64,000 nucleotides of DNA from Algoriphagus yeomjeoni (GCF_003259505.1 NZ_QLLK01000008.1:210653-274652), one strand, 5' to 3'. Counted from the first letter of the stretch, positions 27,201 through 35,506 are shown. The notes: a model not told the origin generated them from the letters alone. A program made the numbers and translations.

Positions 27201-27459
27201 GAATCTCCTGAAGTTTTCGGATTCCGTTTTCAATATTTGCTTCGCTGATGTAAGTGTTACGACTGGAACTGACTTTCTTTTCAGAATTAATCAAACGAAG
27301 TTGCTTTCGAAGTACCTCTTCCAGCAAAACCTGGGTAGTTTTTCCTCCACGCAGTTTAAAAGCCTCTCCTTCCGGCAGGTACTCAAACCCAAGTTTGCAG
27401 AGCCATTGTATTGCAGGAATCTGTGAAATATGATCTTCTTTGAAACTGGGAGTATCCAT
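24211..27459 (-). CDS. hsdR: Type I restriction enzyme, R subunit
   Basis: This 1082-residue protein is the translocase/nuclease of a type I system. The N-terminal nuclease core reads PDLVIFINGIPIVVLECKRPD, with D and ExK residues. The helicase part has Walker A HTQGSGKSLT (about 350), a DEGHRTQHG box and the later motifs VDKLLTGFDEPKNTVLYL and QAIARVNR. The length is normal. It is separated from its upstream partners by 195 bp containing two hairpins, and it is coupled to the YgjP gene downstream. With HsdM and HsdS it should cleave unmethylated DNA far from the recognition site. Confidence 0.97.
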   Translation of the reverse strand: MDTPSFKEDHISQIPAIQWLCKLGFEYLPEGEAFKLRGGKTTQVLLEEVLRKQLRLINSEKKVSSSRNTYISEANIENGIRKLQEIPLNEGYIHSTEIIYNLLTLGMAVEQTVDGDRKSFTLQYIDWQNPQNNKFQVSEEFKVLRSNGKDHYIPDLVIFINGIPIVVLECKRPDMKEPIKQAISQHLRNQQEDGIRNFYVYAQLLVSLANQETSYATNGTPLKFWAQWKEKISSDLKRKEYEDQLRVIKKEKLDPTTHQKLFSDRFSYVKRYFEDLEKEEIQFTAQDEFLFNLCRPERLLDLIYNFILFDGGTKKVARYQQYFAVKKTLARLKVLVKDAKGRDRREGGVIWHTQGSGKSLTMVMMAQAIAMEKSILNPKIILVTDRTDLDRQITSTFRKCGMAVNNASTGTQLVHLLESPSDAVVTTIINKFTAAVKKIQKPLENPNIFVLIDEGHRTQHGTFNIEMQKTLPNACFIAMTGTPLFKKEKSTAAKFGGMIDAYTVDEAVKDGAVVPLLYEGRLPYLKVNSGPLDRFFDMVSEPFNDREKADFKRKFSRADQINSAEQRIYVTCWDISRHFRDNWQGTGFKGMLVCDKKLSAIKYKENLDEIGLVSSEVLISPIDDREGEDNAYEQSSDKVQRFWKKMMQEHGSAKKYESQVISRFQNLPDPEIIIVVDKLLTGFDEPKNTVLYLTRNLKDHKLLQAIARVNRVEEGKDFGFVIDYYGVIENLDDALKMYAAFQEFDELDMEGTLVNIEIEINRLPQRHSELWDIFKSVKNTRDAEAYQLILRDESVRVIFYDKLTSYGKSLKLALSTISFHERTDPKEIDRYKSDLLFFMKLRVAVVARFSDRIDYSRYEEQIQKLLDTHVTAEEVEPITDLVNIFDKDSFASEVEKTVGEAAKADKIASRTAKYISEKMDEDPAFYKKFSQLLSQTIADYEARRISETQYLQKTKNVMDAVLNHTDSDIPELLKDESVAAAFYGLTKEFLDEKISNTDALKSICETSALKINQLIKAEVFGQGQSPIVEWESKREITGKLIIEIGDYLIDEVRDKHAREISYSEIDSLAERILAVAKKRYRS

Positions 27460-27605
27460 ATGGCTTGTTAAAAAAGGTTAAAATCTGAGCTGTTTTCTTC
27501 TCTAATTAGACTGATTTTAAACAAAAACTGTGAAATTATTGTGTAATTCATGTGAAATGATCAAGTTTGCATTGTCATCGCCCAAAGGGTGAAAGACCTG
27601 GTTGC

Positions 27606-27655
27606 CCGCAGATCCGTAAATGCGGACCGCATTCATCGAAATGCGGTTTTCTTTT
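27606..27655. repeat. Two adjacent hairpins between hsdR and the upstream genes
   Basis: CCGCA-N10-TGCGG (27606-27625) is followed directly by ACCGCATT-CATCGA-AATGCGGT (27626-27647) and a T-rich run. The second stem plus T-run would terminate rightward transcription, although all neighbours run leftward. It could be a REP-like element or a processing/attenuation site between the nuclease-like gene and hsdR. Confidence 0.4.
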
Positions 27656-28156
27656 TTATAGACCATGGTAATCCCTATACCTTTTTAAATAGGTTCTTCT
27701 TTCCAATACATCCACTTTAAAACCAGTGACTACTAACAAGTCACTTCCGATTGGTTTCAAAACTACCATAAAATCAGCTTCTTGAAACCAGAAGTGCTTT
27801 TTCAATACTCCCTTATTATCTGTGAATTCATAATACTTAATTTTAGAATCTTCAAAATGAAGTAAAATGGGTTTTATCCAATGGAGGCAATTTGTCCTAG
27901 CCGGGTCAAACATTCTTTGTCCTTTCATTTTGCTTTCCCTGGTAATCAGGTGCACAAACGTCTCTGGATACCCTCTAAATTCCCGATTGAAAGAGGGTTT
28001 ATCCACGACTTTCACTCTTCTACCGTCTATCTCAAATGGCTCATCAATAAAATCCTTTTGAAAAATTTTCAGTAAAACGTCAAGCTGGTCTTTGGTAAGT
28101 TCTTCATATCCCAAGTCATCAAATAATTCTTCCAGGTCATCTAAATCCAACATCAC
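27656..28156 (-). CDS. Possible BECR-fold nuclease in the restriction operon
   Basis: This is a 166-residue protein with an acidic N-terminus (MMLDLDDLEELFDDLGYEEL), then FDPARTNCLHWIKPIL, HFWFQEADFMVVLKPIG and DLLVVTGFKVD. The R..C.HWI..IL strand/helix and the late beta strands resemble phage-type Barnase-EndoU-ColicinE5/RelE nucleases, but no catalytic set can be fixed by eye. Its start overlaps the stop of the DUF3800 gene by 4 bp, so the two are translationally coupled. It could be a toxin-like effector carried by the hsd operon, or a non-enzymatic partner. Confidence 0.45.
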   Translation of the reverse strand: MMLDLDDLEELFDDLGYEELTKDQLDVLLKIFQKDFIDEPFEIDGRRVKVVDKPSFNREFRGYPETFVHLITRESKMKGQRMFDPARTNCLHWIKPILLHFEDSKIKYYEFTDNKGVLKKHFWFQEADFMVVLKPIGSDLLVVTGFKVDVLERRTYLKRYRDYHGL

Positions 28157-28863
28157 TTCAAATTCTTGGGTTGATGATCAAAAATATTGAACTTCTCCTC
28201 CCAAGGCTCTGTCCCTTCATCCAATGAATAACCTGACTTATTCTCCAAATAATCAATTATTTCCTTTTTCACCTGCGACGCGCCATTTTTAAGATGCTCC
28301 CCTCTCGCCTTGTAGGTAATAGCACCAATAAAAAGGTCAGTTAGCTGCATCAACTCATTCTCATCAGAATGGATGTGTTGAAAATGAGTAAATGGAGAGT
28401 TTCCAGCATATTTGTTGACAAAGACCCGCTCTATTTGTTCTAGCTGCTCCCGTCCCCTGGTATCTTTAATATCCATAAAAACGCGATACTCATTTTGCCG
28501 GGGTGGATTTGTCATGGAATTCAAGACAAAATAAACCAGCTTGTAATAGTAGCTGTTATGATCTCCTTTGTTGAAATCCTCATGATGCAATCGATCCTTA
28601 TACTTCATCAGGAGGCATCTAAAGAATATCGGCTGATCAAAGAAGAAATCTATCAATGTGCGGTACATCGGCATTCTGGAAATAGACAGCTTATTCCACT
28701 TGATCTCAGTAGGTGATTTATAATGCAGCTTGATGGATTTGATTCCCGCCTTGATGTCTTCGTAATCTGTCGCCTCAATCTTCAGATAACCGATACACAT
28801 AACAGGAAATCCATCATTTTCCAGATGGCAGCTTTCGTCTATGTAGATGTTTTTAATGCTCAT
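28153..28863 (-). CDS. DUF3800 protein (RNase H-like)
   Basis: The 236-residue protein begins IYIDESCHL with the Asp-Glu pair of DUF3800, has a central YRVFMDIKDTRGREQ strand with a second Asp, and a later ENELMQLTDLFIGAITYKARG block in which LTDL supplies the last acidic residue. DUF3800 is predicted to adopt an RNase H-like fold and is often embedded in defence loci. It is coupled by a 4-bp overlap to the possible BECR gene. No substrate is known. Confidence 0.8.
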   Translation of the reverse strand: MSIKNIYIDESCHLENDGFPVMCIGYLKIEATDYEDIKAGIKSIKLHYKSPTEIKWNKLSISRMPMYRTLIDFFFDQPIFFRCLLMKYKDRLHHEDFNKGDHNSYYYKLVYFVLNSMTNPPRQNEYRVFMDIKDTRGREQLEQIERVFVNKYAGNSPFTHFQHIHSDENELMQLTDLFIGAITYKARGEHLKNGASQVKKEIIDYLENKSGYSLDEGTEPWEEKFNIFDHQPKNLK

Positions 28864-28954
28864 ATCAAATTCATTTTCGTTCCCTTTAAATTCTCTAAAA
28901 GGATTTTAGATTATTTTGGGTCAAGCCTGGTATGGGGTGAAGTAATCATATAGG

Positions 28955-29785
28955 CTAAAATAAATCGCCTTTGTCAAGTAAACCATTTTCTTGCCCCTTC
29001 TTATTCTCAAGCGAAATTTCATCTTCTAAACCATCAATGAATCCTTTTAATCTTGCTAAAGCATCAAATATGTAAAGACTCTCTCTATAGTTTAAAATTT
29101 TATTATCATGTGCTAGGCTTCTATTATTCCTCACATCGTTAAACTTCTCTAAAATGTTAATACTGTATTTGAGAATTGAAATCGTCATGTCTGATTCTAC
29201 TATTCGCAGATTTGTTACAAACTTTAGGTACTTTCCAAAAATGGCATTGAGAGACTCTGAAGTTGAAAATTGGATTTTATGCCTAGCGCAAAGACCACGT
29301 ATAAACTTGACATAAAATGTATGTAATCTATCCAGTGCTAATTCAGGCTCATTCTTCTCAATATAATCTTTGATTGTAATTGCTAATCTTGAAAAATCAT
29401 GGTCATCATCAATTGGACTTATTGAATCAATATGAGGGCTTACACCTTTCTGAAAAAGTTTTTCCCCTATTTTTTCACAAGATTTCTCTAGGTCTTCAGA
29501 TGCATTGAAAAGAGATGGATTAACTAACCTTTTTGCCTTATAATACAGGATAAATGATTTAATCAATTTGCCGAGTTGATAATCAGGCTCTAGATCCCAA
29601 AGTGCTCTCAATCTTTTAGCTTTTGAAGTTCCGATGATTTCATATTTTTTATCTGAAATGTCTAGCTTAATGTTTTCATAGATGAATCTTTTAAGTGATT
29701 CATTGTTAAAATCTAGAACCCATCCTCCTTCCATTTGGAGGTACTTTTCAAGGTAAACTTTATCCTCGTAACTTAATTTTGCCAT
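28955..29785 (-). CDS. Abortive-infection protein with Abi-C (HEPN-like) C-terminus
   Basis: The 276-residue protein ends in an Abi-C domain: LALDRLHTFYVKFIRGLCARHKI, then ESLNAIFGKYLKFV, and FNDVRNNRSLAHDNKIL with the RNxxSLAH motif followed by a helix. Abi-C belongs to the HEPN-like families tied to abortive infection. The N-terminal 130 residues are unassigned. The gene begins 5 bp after the hsdS stop, so it is co-transcribed with the type I enzyme and is probably a back-up effector used when restriction fails. Confidence 0.8.
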   Translation of the reverse strand: MAKLSYEDKVYLEKYLQMEGGWVLDFNNESLKRFIYENIKLDISDKKYEIIGTSKAKRLRALWDLEPDYQLGKLIKSFILYYKAKRLVNPSLFNASEDLEKSCEKIGEKLFQKGVSPHIDSISPIDDDHDFSRLAITIKDYIEKNEPELALDRLHTFYVKFIRGLCARHKIQFSTSESLNAIFGKYLKFVTNLRIVESDMTISILKYSINILEKFNDVRNNRSLAHDNKILNYRESLYIFDALARLKGFIDGLEDEISLENKKGQENGLLDKGDLF

Positions 29786-29790
29786 TTTTA

Positions 29791-30945
29791 TTAGTCTTTA
29801 AAGTTCACTCTCACCTTTCCCGTTAGCAATCGCTGCATCATTCCTTTCTTCTGCACTCTAAGCTTTTCTACTTTTTCTTTAAGCAATTTGATTTCCTGAT
29901 CAGAAGTCTGAAGTACCTGTGCAATTGCGCTTTGTTCTTCTATCGGAGGAATAAAAAGTCTGTATTTCTCAAGATCCTTTTTTTGAACATTGGGCAGCCC
30001 AGATCCAACTCTAAGCCTCATAATTGAAGGTTCATTAAACTTTAAGATTTGAAACAGGAAATCTTTAATAATAATCTTTGTCAATTTTGAAAGTGCATAA
30101 CAATGGCCCCCACTCCAAAATCTAGTTGTAACAAAATTCACATATCCACAGGAATTTCCCCCTTCGCTTATAATTATTGTATTCTCCGGCGTGTTCCACT
30201 CATCAGTATAACCAGATGGAGAAATACCACCACTGTAGGAAGGATAAATCCCTGTTTTGCCAAGATCCAATCTATTCAATTGCTCCCCTTTGGTGATTTT
30301 GCATATTTTTTCTAGAGATTGATCCTCCCACTCCCCTTCAAACCCCTTCAACCGTTTCTTCCCCGTCAACAGATTCTGCATTAGCCACTTCTTCCGAAGT
30401 TCCTTTTGGGCGATTAGCCTTTCTGAGATCTGGATAGCTTGGTCAATTGTCCCTAAAATTTCAGCTATGGATTGTTGTTCAGAAATAGGTGGTAGAAGAA
30501 TTGGGATTTTCGAGAGAGCATTTTTGGTCAACTTATATCTTCCAGCTCCTTGTCTAGTCAAATATTTGGTAAGCTCTCTGTGTTGAAAATAGTAGTAAAA
30601 CCATTCAGTGAGGTTATCTTCTCCTTTTACTAGGTGCGCGTGATTGTTGACATTGAACCTGCCTTCCACTAAAAGAGTCATAGGTAATTCACTCCACTTT
30701 AAAAAATGATCGCCGTCTTCTCCAATCAGGACATATTTACCCTCGACCCTATATTCATTTATAAAATCCTGAACTTTTGTTGGACCATAATAGGGAAACT
30801 CGCCTTGCATATTTTTTCGCTCCGATTCACTGATTGGAAATCGGAGGTTGTTACAAATTTCAAAAGCATTTCCTACTAGATCAATTGACCACCCCTTCGG
30901 AACCTCAATTCCAGAAACTGATTTCTTAAATTTATTTTCTCCCAT
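29791..30945 (-). CDS. hsdS: Type I restriction enzyme, S subunit (two TRDs)
   Basis: The 384-residue protein contains two target-recognition domains, each followed by a conserved helix: ILLPPISEQQSIAEILGTID after the first and LFIPPIEEQSAIAQVLQTSD after the second, with matching MQNLLTGKKRL and MQRLLTGKVRV ends. It provides the bipartite DNA recognition of the R-M complex. It overlaps the upstream unknown gene by 1 bp. A second, half-length S-like gene lies at the head of the same operon. Confidence 0.96.
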   Translation of the reverse strand: MGENKFKKSVSGIEVPKGWSIDLVGNAFEICNNLRFPISESERKNMQGEFPYYGPTKVQDFINEYRVEGKYVLIGEDGDHFLKWSELPMTLLVEGRFNVNNHAHLVKGEDNLTEWFYYYFQHRELTKYLTRQGAGRYKLTKNALSKIPILLPPISEQQSIAEILGTIDQAIQISERLIAQKELRKKWLMQNLLTGKKRLKGFEGEWEDQSLEKICKITKGEQLNRLDLGKTGIYPSYSGGISPSGYTDEWNTPENTIIISEGGNSCGYVNFVTTRFWSGGHCYALSKLTKIIIKDFLFQILKFNEPSIMRLRVGSGLPNVQKKDLEKYRLFIPPIEEQSAIAQVLQTSDQEIKLLKEKVEKLRVQKKGMMQRLLTGKVRVNFKD

Positions 30946-32183
30946 CAGTTACCATAATGCTTTAAGTAGTCCTTATTAATTTTATCAAATAGCATCTGGA
31001 TCACTCTTTCCATTTCACGCATAGACAACTGGCTCTCCAGCTGAAATACTTCTTTGTCCACATAGATCACCCAAGCGGAAACTAAATCCATTTGATCTTC
31101 CAGTTCAAAAAATTGCTTCTTAATAATAATGCTAGTTTGCGCTCCCCAGATCTGATGGTCACCCCTTACTTCCCTAACTAGGTGGTATTTGATTCCTGAT
31201 TCAAAATCATCTGCTCCATATTGCTCAATATGATCTTTAAAAAAGTTCATGCCCGTGGACAAATCAACATTTTCTAAATTCTTTCTTTTTGTAAAAAAAG
31301 TGTAATTGATGTCTTGCTCCCGGATTCCATAGGCTTCAATCAAACGAGTCTCCAACATCACCAAAACAGATTCCAGGTCCTCATGAATCCACTTTTTCGC
31401 CGTATTGTCTCTTGTCTCAGGTAAATAAAGATCACCTTTTACCTTAAAACTCCCATCAGGTAAAAGCCAACATTCCAACCATTCAGGACCATCATCGGAA
31501 TTCAGCTTTTTACCTATAGTCTTTCTTTCTTCTTCATACACTCTTTCCCAATAATCCCATTCCTCCGCCGGTACCTCAATCAATGCAATCTCCCGATAAG
31601 GCATATCCAAATATTCCGATAAATTCTCATTGATTCGAATGATATCGTCCACTTTCAGGTAATTGAGGCAATCCCCACTTGAAATTATATTTTCAATTTC
31701 AGTGAGTTCTTGTAAAATATATGACTCAAGCTTTTCATCAGGAAAGGCAGAAATTTGTTCCAAAAAAATCCTCCCATCTTCAACGAGATTTTCCTCAAGT
31801 GAATTAAGATCAGGATTCTGTTTATGTTGAAATAAACGATTCTCTTCTAATTCCGATCCTAAAAAATAGAATTTCAGTAACTCTAAATCTGAAGGTTTTA
31901 GCGTATGAACAAAGTCCTTAATAATTTTTCTAACTGGAATCAATTCATCAACAGGAAAATCCCCAAAATCAACAACCCGTCTAAAAATATTCGCAGCCAT
32001 ATTGGAAATCATTGGAAACTTCACACCATCCTCTACATACCAATCAACGATAAGTCGGCGAAATAAGGGCACCAAAATCAATCTGGCCTGTTTGTTAATC
32101 GCAAATGTCCATGCCTCTCTCATTGGCACTTGATGGGGAGTCCGAACCCCAGACTTGAGTCTAATATGGTGAAATTGGCTCAT
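30945..32183 (-). CDS. Unknown protein between hsdM and hsdS
   Basis: This 412-residue soluble, acidic protein has no motif I recognise. It starts MSQFHHIRLKSGVRTPHQVP and has aromatic, acidic stretches such as PAEEWDYWERVYEEERKTIG and DGPEWLECWLLPDGSFKVKG. There is no signal peptide, Cys cluster or P-loop. It lies 3 bp after hsdM and overlaps hsdS by 1 bp, so it is made with the methylase complex. A role as an accessory or regulatory subunit is inferred only from position. Confidence 0.6.
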   Translation of the reverse strand: MSQFHHIRLKSGVRTPHQVPMREAWTFAINKQARLILVPLFRRLIVDWYVEDGVKFPMISNMAANIFRRVVDFGDFPVDELIPVRKIIKDFVHTLKPSDLELLKFYFLGSELEENRLFQHKQNPDLNSLEENLVEDGRIFLEQISAFPDEKLESYILQELTEIENIISSGDCLNYLKVDDIIRINENLSEYLDMPYREIALIEVPAEEWDYWERVYEEERKTIGKKLNSDDGPEWLECWLLPDGSFKVKGDLYLPETRDNTAKKWIHEDLESVLVMLETRLIEAYGIREQDINYTFFTKRKNLENVDLSTGMNFFKDHIEQYGADDFESGIKYHLVREVRGDHQIWGAQTSIIIKKQFFELEDQMDLVSAWVIYVDKEVFQLESQLSMREMERVIQMLFDKINKDYLKHYGN

Positions 32184-32186
32184 CCT

Positions 32187-33758
32187 TTATCCTTTTAGCA
32201 ACTCATTGAGGTATTCGTCCATCTTAGCCTGAACAATCTTCAGTTCTCCTTCCAACTTTTTAATCTCCTGCTGGACTGCCTGGATATCAACTTCAGGTTC
32301 CTCCTCAAAGGTGTCCACATATCGTGGAATATTCAGGTTAAAGTCATTCTCCTTGATCTCCTCAAATGTGGCGACATAGCTGAATTTATCCTCTACCACA
32401 CCAGGCTGGGATTTACCTTCATTAAAATTCCGGTAGGTATCTACAATATGCTTGATATCCGAATCCCGAAGCTTATTTTGATTTTTGGCAGCAGCATAAT
32501 GTTGAGAAGCATCTATGAATAAGACGCTCTTACCCTGCTTTTTATCCCGGTTGAAAATCAGGATTGCTGCTGGAATACCCGTTCCAAAAAATAAGTTTGC
32601 AGGAAGACCGATCACTGCTTCCAGCAGATTCTCCTCAATGGTTTTCTGTCTTATACGTCCTTCAGAACTGCCTCGAAAAAGTACTCCATGAGGAACAACC
32701 ACTCCAACCTTCCCCTTTCCCTCATAGGTCGTTTCGATCATATGGGTGATAAATGCCCAATCGCCTTTACTTTTTGGTGGCACCCCTCTCCAAAAACGAT
32801 TATATAGATCCGTTTCAGGATCCCAAGTTACCGTAGTTATTTCTCCATCTTTATCCTCGATTTTCCCCCATTTATCCAAGGAGAAAGGTGGATTAGCAAC
32901 CACAGTATCAAACTTCATCAGAGAATCTCCTTCTTTCAGTTTAGGATTCCGTATGGTATCTCCCCATCTGATGGTAGCATTATCAAATCCGTGCAAAAAC
33001 ATATTCATTACCGCCAAAGCCCAGGTACTACCATTAGCTTCCTGACCATAGAGCGAGAAATTAGACGAACCAACCTCCTGACCTGCCTTGATCAGCAAGG
33101 ATCCAGATCCACATGTAGGATCACATATCCTTGAACCTGGAGCTGATTTAGTCAACTTAGCCAACAAAGTCGAGACTTCACTTGGTGTAAAGAACTCACC
33201 CGCCTTCTTTCCTGCATCGGAAGCAAAGTTGGAAATCAAGTACTCATAAGCTCCCCCAATGATATCTACCCCAGAAAGATGAGATGGCCTCAAATCCAAC
33301 TCAGGCTTATTGAAGTCCAAAAGTAGATTTTTGAGTCGGTTGTTTTTATCCTTTGGCTCTCCCAATACACTGCTATTGAAGCTGATATTTTTAAAAATCC
33401 CTGCTCCATCTTCACTATACAGCTTTTGGCGATTGGCTTCTTCCAGGTCCACAAGGGCAATATCTATCAACTCTCCAATATTTACCGCATTTCTGTTGGC
33501 ATACAAATACTTAAAATGGCTATGCTCTGGAACAATAAATCGCTCGTGACGCATGGCTCGCTTTGCACGCTCTTGGTCTCCGTGATATTTTTTTAAGTAT
33601 TCCTCTTCTGTGTCATCATTCACATCACTCAGGTATTTGACAAAAAGCATGGTCAACACATAATCCTTATAGACACTGGGGTCAATGCTTCCACGGAACG
33701 TATCACAGGCTCTCCAGACCGCGTCGTTGATGTCTTTTTGCGTTATTATTTTACTCAT
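32187..33758 (-). CDS. hsdM: Type I restriction enzyme, M subunit
   Basis: The 523-residue protein has the N-terminal HsdM helical domain (WRACDTFRGSIDPSVYKDYV), AGEFFTPSEVSTLL, AdoMet-binding DPTCGSGSLLIKAG and the catalytic NPPF motif (VVANPPFSLDKW), which indicates adenine-N6 methylation. The C-terminal helix (QQEIKKLEGELKIVQAKMDEY) should pair with HsdS. Its start overlaps the end of the half-length S-like gene by 8 bp. Confidence 0.97.
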   Translation of the reverse strand: MSKIITQKDINDAVWRACDTFRGSIDPSVYKDYVLTMLFVKYLSDVNDDTEEEYLKKYHGDQERAKRAMRHERFIVPEHSHFKYLYANRNAVNIGELIDIALVDLEEANRQKLYSEDGAGIFKNISFNSSVLGEPKDKNNRLKNLLLDFNKPELDLRPSHLSGVDIIGGAYEYLISNFASDAGKKAGEFFTPSEVSTLLAKLTKSAPGSRICDPTCGSGSLLIKAGQEVGSSNFSLYGQEANGSTWALAVMNMFLHGFDNATIRWGDTIRNPKLKEGDSLMKFDTVVANPPFSLDKWGKIEDKDGEITTVTWDPETDLYNRFWRGVPPKSKGDWAFITHMIETTYEGKGKVGVVVPHGVLFRGSSEGRIRQKTIEENLLEAVIGLPANLFFGTGIPAAILIFNRDKKQGKSVLFIDASQHYAAAKNQNKLRDSDIKHIVDTYRNFNEGKSQPGVVEDKFSYVATFEEIKENDFNLNIPRYVDTFEEEPEVDIQAVQQEIKKLEGELKIVQAKMDEYLNELLKG

Positions 33759-34317
33759 AATGCTGTATAATAGTATTTAAATCCTGCTCAAAACTCAGCT
33801 TCTTTAATCGCTCTATCTTTGAAACCAGATCATTTTCTTCTTTTTTTAATTTACTTAATGCGACCAACTTTTGCTGGATTCCCCTTGGAATCATCACAAC
33901 TTCAAATTCCTCCAATTGCTTTTTACTTATTGAGGGAATCGAAGTCCCTTTAGCGACTCCTTTCAAATATTCCTGACTATGCCTCGAGTTAAGAATCAAG
34001 GTAACATACTCAGGATCCACCGTTTTCTCCCAAATAGAAATAATCAAAAATGATGTGGAAGCTATCGCAGGCAAGTTCCGTGATTCATAGACAGCTGCAA
34101 AGTTCTTCAATCCTTTTGCTGAAAATAAGATATCTCCAGGCTTCAATACATGTTTCTCCGAAATATCCTGCCATTGAACGTCTGGGAAAAGCTCGGAGTC
34201 AAGCTCGCCATCAGCATTGAAATGCTTAGCTTGCAAGTAAACCAAATCACCTTGAGCCTGGGGTTTTAGAAAAACACCGGATTTTATGGACGCTATATTT
34301 TTGAGTGCTTTTTTCAA
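33751..34317 (-). CDS. Half-length HsdS-like protein (single TRD)
   Basis: The 188-residue protein has one target-recognition-like domain: ALKNIASIKSGVFLKPQ at the start, HVLKPGDILFSAKG, then SIPSISKKQLEEFEVVMIPR followed by a helix LVALSKLKKEENDLVSKIERLKK. The pattern matches one half of an S subunit. It precedes hsdM with an 8-bp overlap and is the first gene of the operon. It might dimerise into an alternative specificity subunit or regulate the complex. It does not look like a simple truncation, because it has a proper start, a conserved helix and a stop. Confidence 0.75.
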   Translation of the reverse strand: MKKALKNIASIKSGVFLKPQAQGDLVYLQAKHFNADGELDSELFPDVQWQDISEKHVLKPGDILFSAKGLKNFAAVYESRNLPAIASTSFLIISIWEKTVDPEYVTLILNSRHSQEYLKGVAKGTSIPSISKKQLEEFEVVMIPRGIQQKLVALSKLKKEENDLVSKIERLKKLSFEQDLNTIIQHYE

Positions 34318-34458
34318 TTTTATTTCTTAGTACATCAATTACGATTTTACATAGTTAAGGAGAAATTCTTAAAAAAAACACAAAATGGAAAATTTATTTT
34401 TAAGTACGCGTATTACTAAAAAATGAAATTAAAATTCTAAACGAGTATTTGATTAAAA

Positions 34459-34756
34459 CTAAAAATTATGGTCAATAGAAAGTAAAAGTCCACCAATACG
34501 TCTTATTGATCTGTTTGGTATTCTGCAAATCAAATAACCCTCATGTTTATCCGAAAAAAGAACTGCCTTCACATCCTCCACGGAGGCTATTCTAGAATTA
34601 GTTGGTATCAGCTCCTTGATCACTAGATCCAGATCACCAGCTATTTCTTTGGTGTGTTTTATTTTTTTCTATATGAATGACCTCTACTAGTTTATAATTC
34701 AAGCCAGTGAGCCAACAATCATTTGCTTCAAAATCCAGTTTAATATAAACCGAAAG
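34459..34756 (-). pseudogene. Frameshifted remnant gene
   Basis: Reading leftward, frame one gives SVYIKLDFEANDCWLTGLNY followed by KLVEVIHIEKNK, and after a one-base shift a second frame continues with HTKEIAGDLDLVIKELIPTN and later GYLICRIPNRSIRRIGGLLL to a TAG at 34461-34459. The two pieces read as one protein interrupted by a frameshift. There is no start codon; the first piece is in frame with the TAG that ends the upstream 147-residue gene. It is a decayed gene, or the severed 3' end of that upstream gene. Confidence 0.45.
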
Positions 34757-35200
34757 CTACTTCTCTGCTTCTGAATACTTTGCTCGGCCTACTAAGGGTT
34801 CGGAAATGATGAAATCAACAGAATCACCACTTTTGTAACTGGATGCTTTACATGAAAAACATAAAAATGATATGGTTTGCCCTGATTCCATTTTGACAAT
34901 CACATTATATGCATCTTCTCTATAATGAGTAAATGAAGACATCATACTAGGATGATCAGAAAACATTGACGGCGGCCCCACCCATTCACCCTCAGAAAAA
35001 GAATATCCAACTACAGTTCCTTTTGCAGTGTAAGAATTACCCAGTAATTCATTTGTAATAATTAAAACTAGTACAATAATAGGGAATAGGATGAAGACCC
35101 TAAAAAACCACACATTTAAAGACCTTGTTTCTGACTCAATCAGTGCGATTTCCCTATCTCTTCTATCCTCCCAATCAGAATAACCATTTAAATACCTCAT
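34757..35200 (-). CDS. Single-pass membrane protein, unknown
   Basis: The 147-residue protein has a charged N-terminus (YSDWEDRRDREIALIESETR), one strong transmembrane helix at about 30-48 (VFILFPIIVLVLIITNEL), and an outside domain of beta strands with a CFSC pair (ISFLCFSCKASSY). No family is recognised. Its TAG is in frame with the remnant that follows, so the original gene may have been longer. It points leftward, upstream of the restriction operon, with about 440 bp between. Confidence 0.55.
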   Translation of the reverse strand: MRYLNGYSDWEDRRDREIALIESETRSLNVWFFRVFILFPIIVLVLIITNELLGNSYTAKGTVVGYSFSEGEWVGPPSMFSDHPSMMSSFTHYREDAYNVIVKMESGQTISFLCFSCKASSYKSGDSVDFIISEPLVGRAKYSEAEK

Positions 35201-35506
35201 TATTAATTATCTATACCCATATAAATATAAGATAGTTTTTGAGAAGTGACCGTTAACACTTTACTAATTCAACAAACTCAGTCTCAAATTCCGGGATGAC
35301 TTGGTCGGGGAAATTTATTAGCTTTTTAATTTAAACACCAAGATAAAAGAGGCATTGCCACGAAGATTATGGCGAACACACAGCCCTTCCCTTATTTTTC
35401 AAAATCACTGAGACAGTTTAGTTCAAAAAGAATTTAAAACAAGGCAGAACCAAATTATTCACTCAAAGTCATTCGATATTGTGATAAGAATCATTTCAAA
35501 TATCGC
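35201..35506. other. Spacer without recognised gene
   Basis: This 306-bp stretch separates divergent small genes. It contains AAAGAGGCATTGCC near 35348, which recurs near 36248 after the second small gene, so a short dispersed repeat brackets the two hypothetical genes. Nothing else is supported. Confidence 0.35.
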
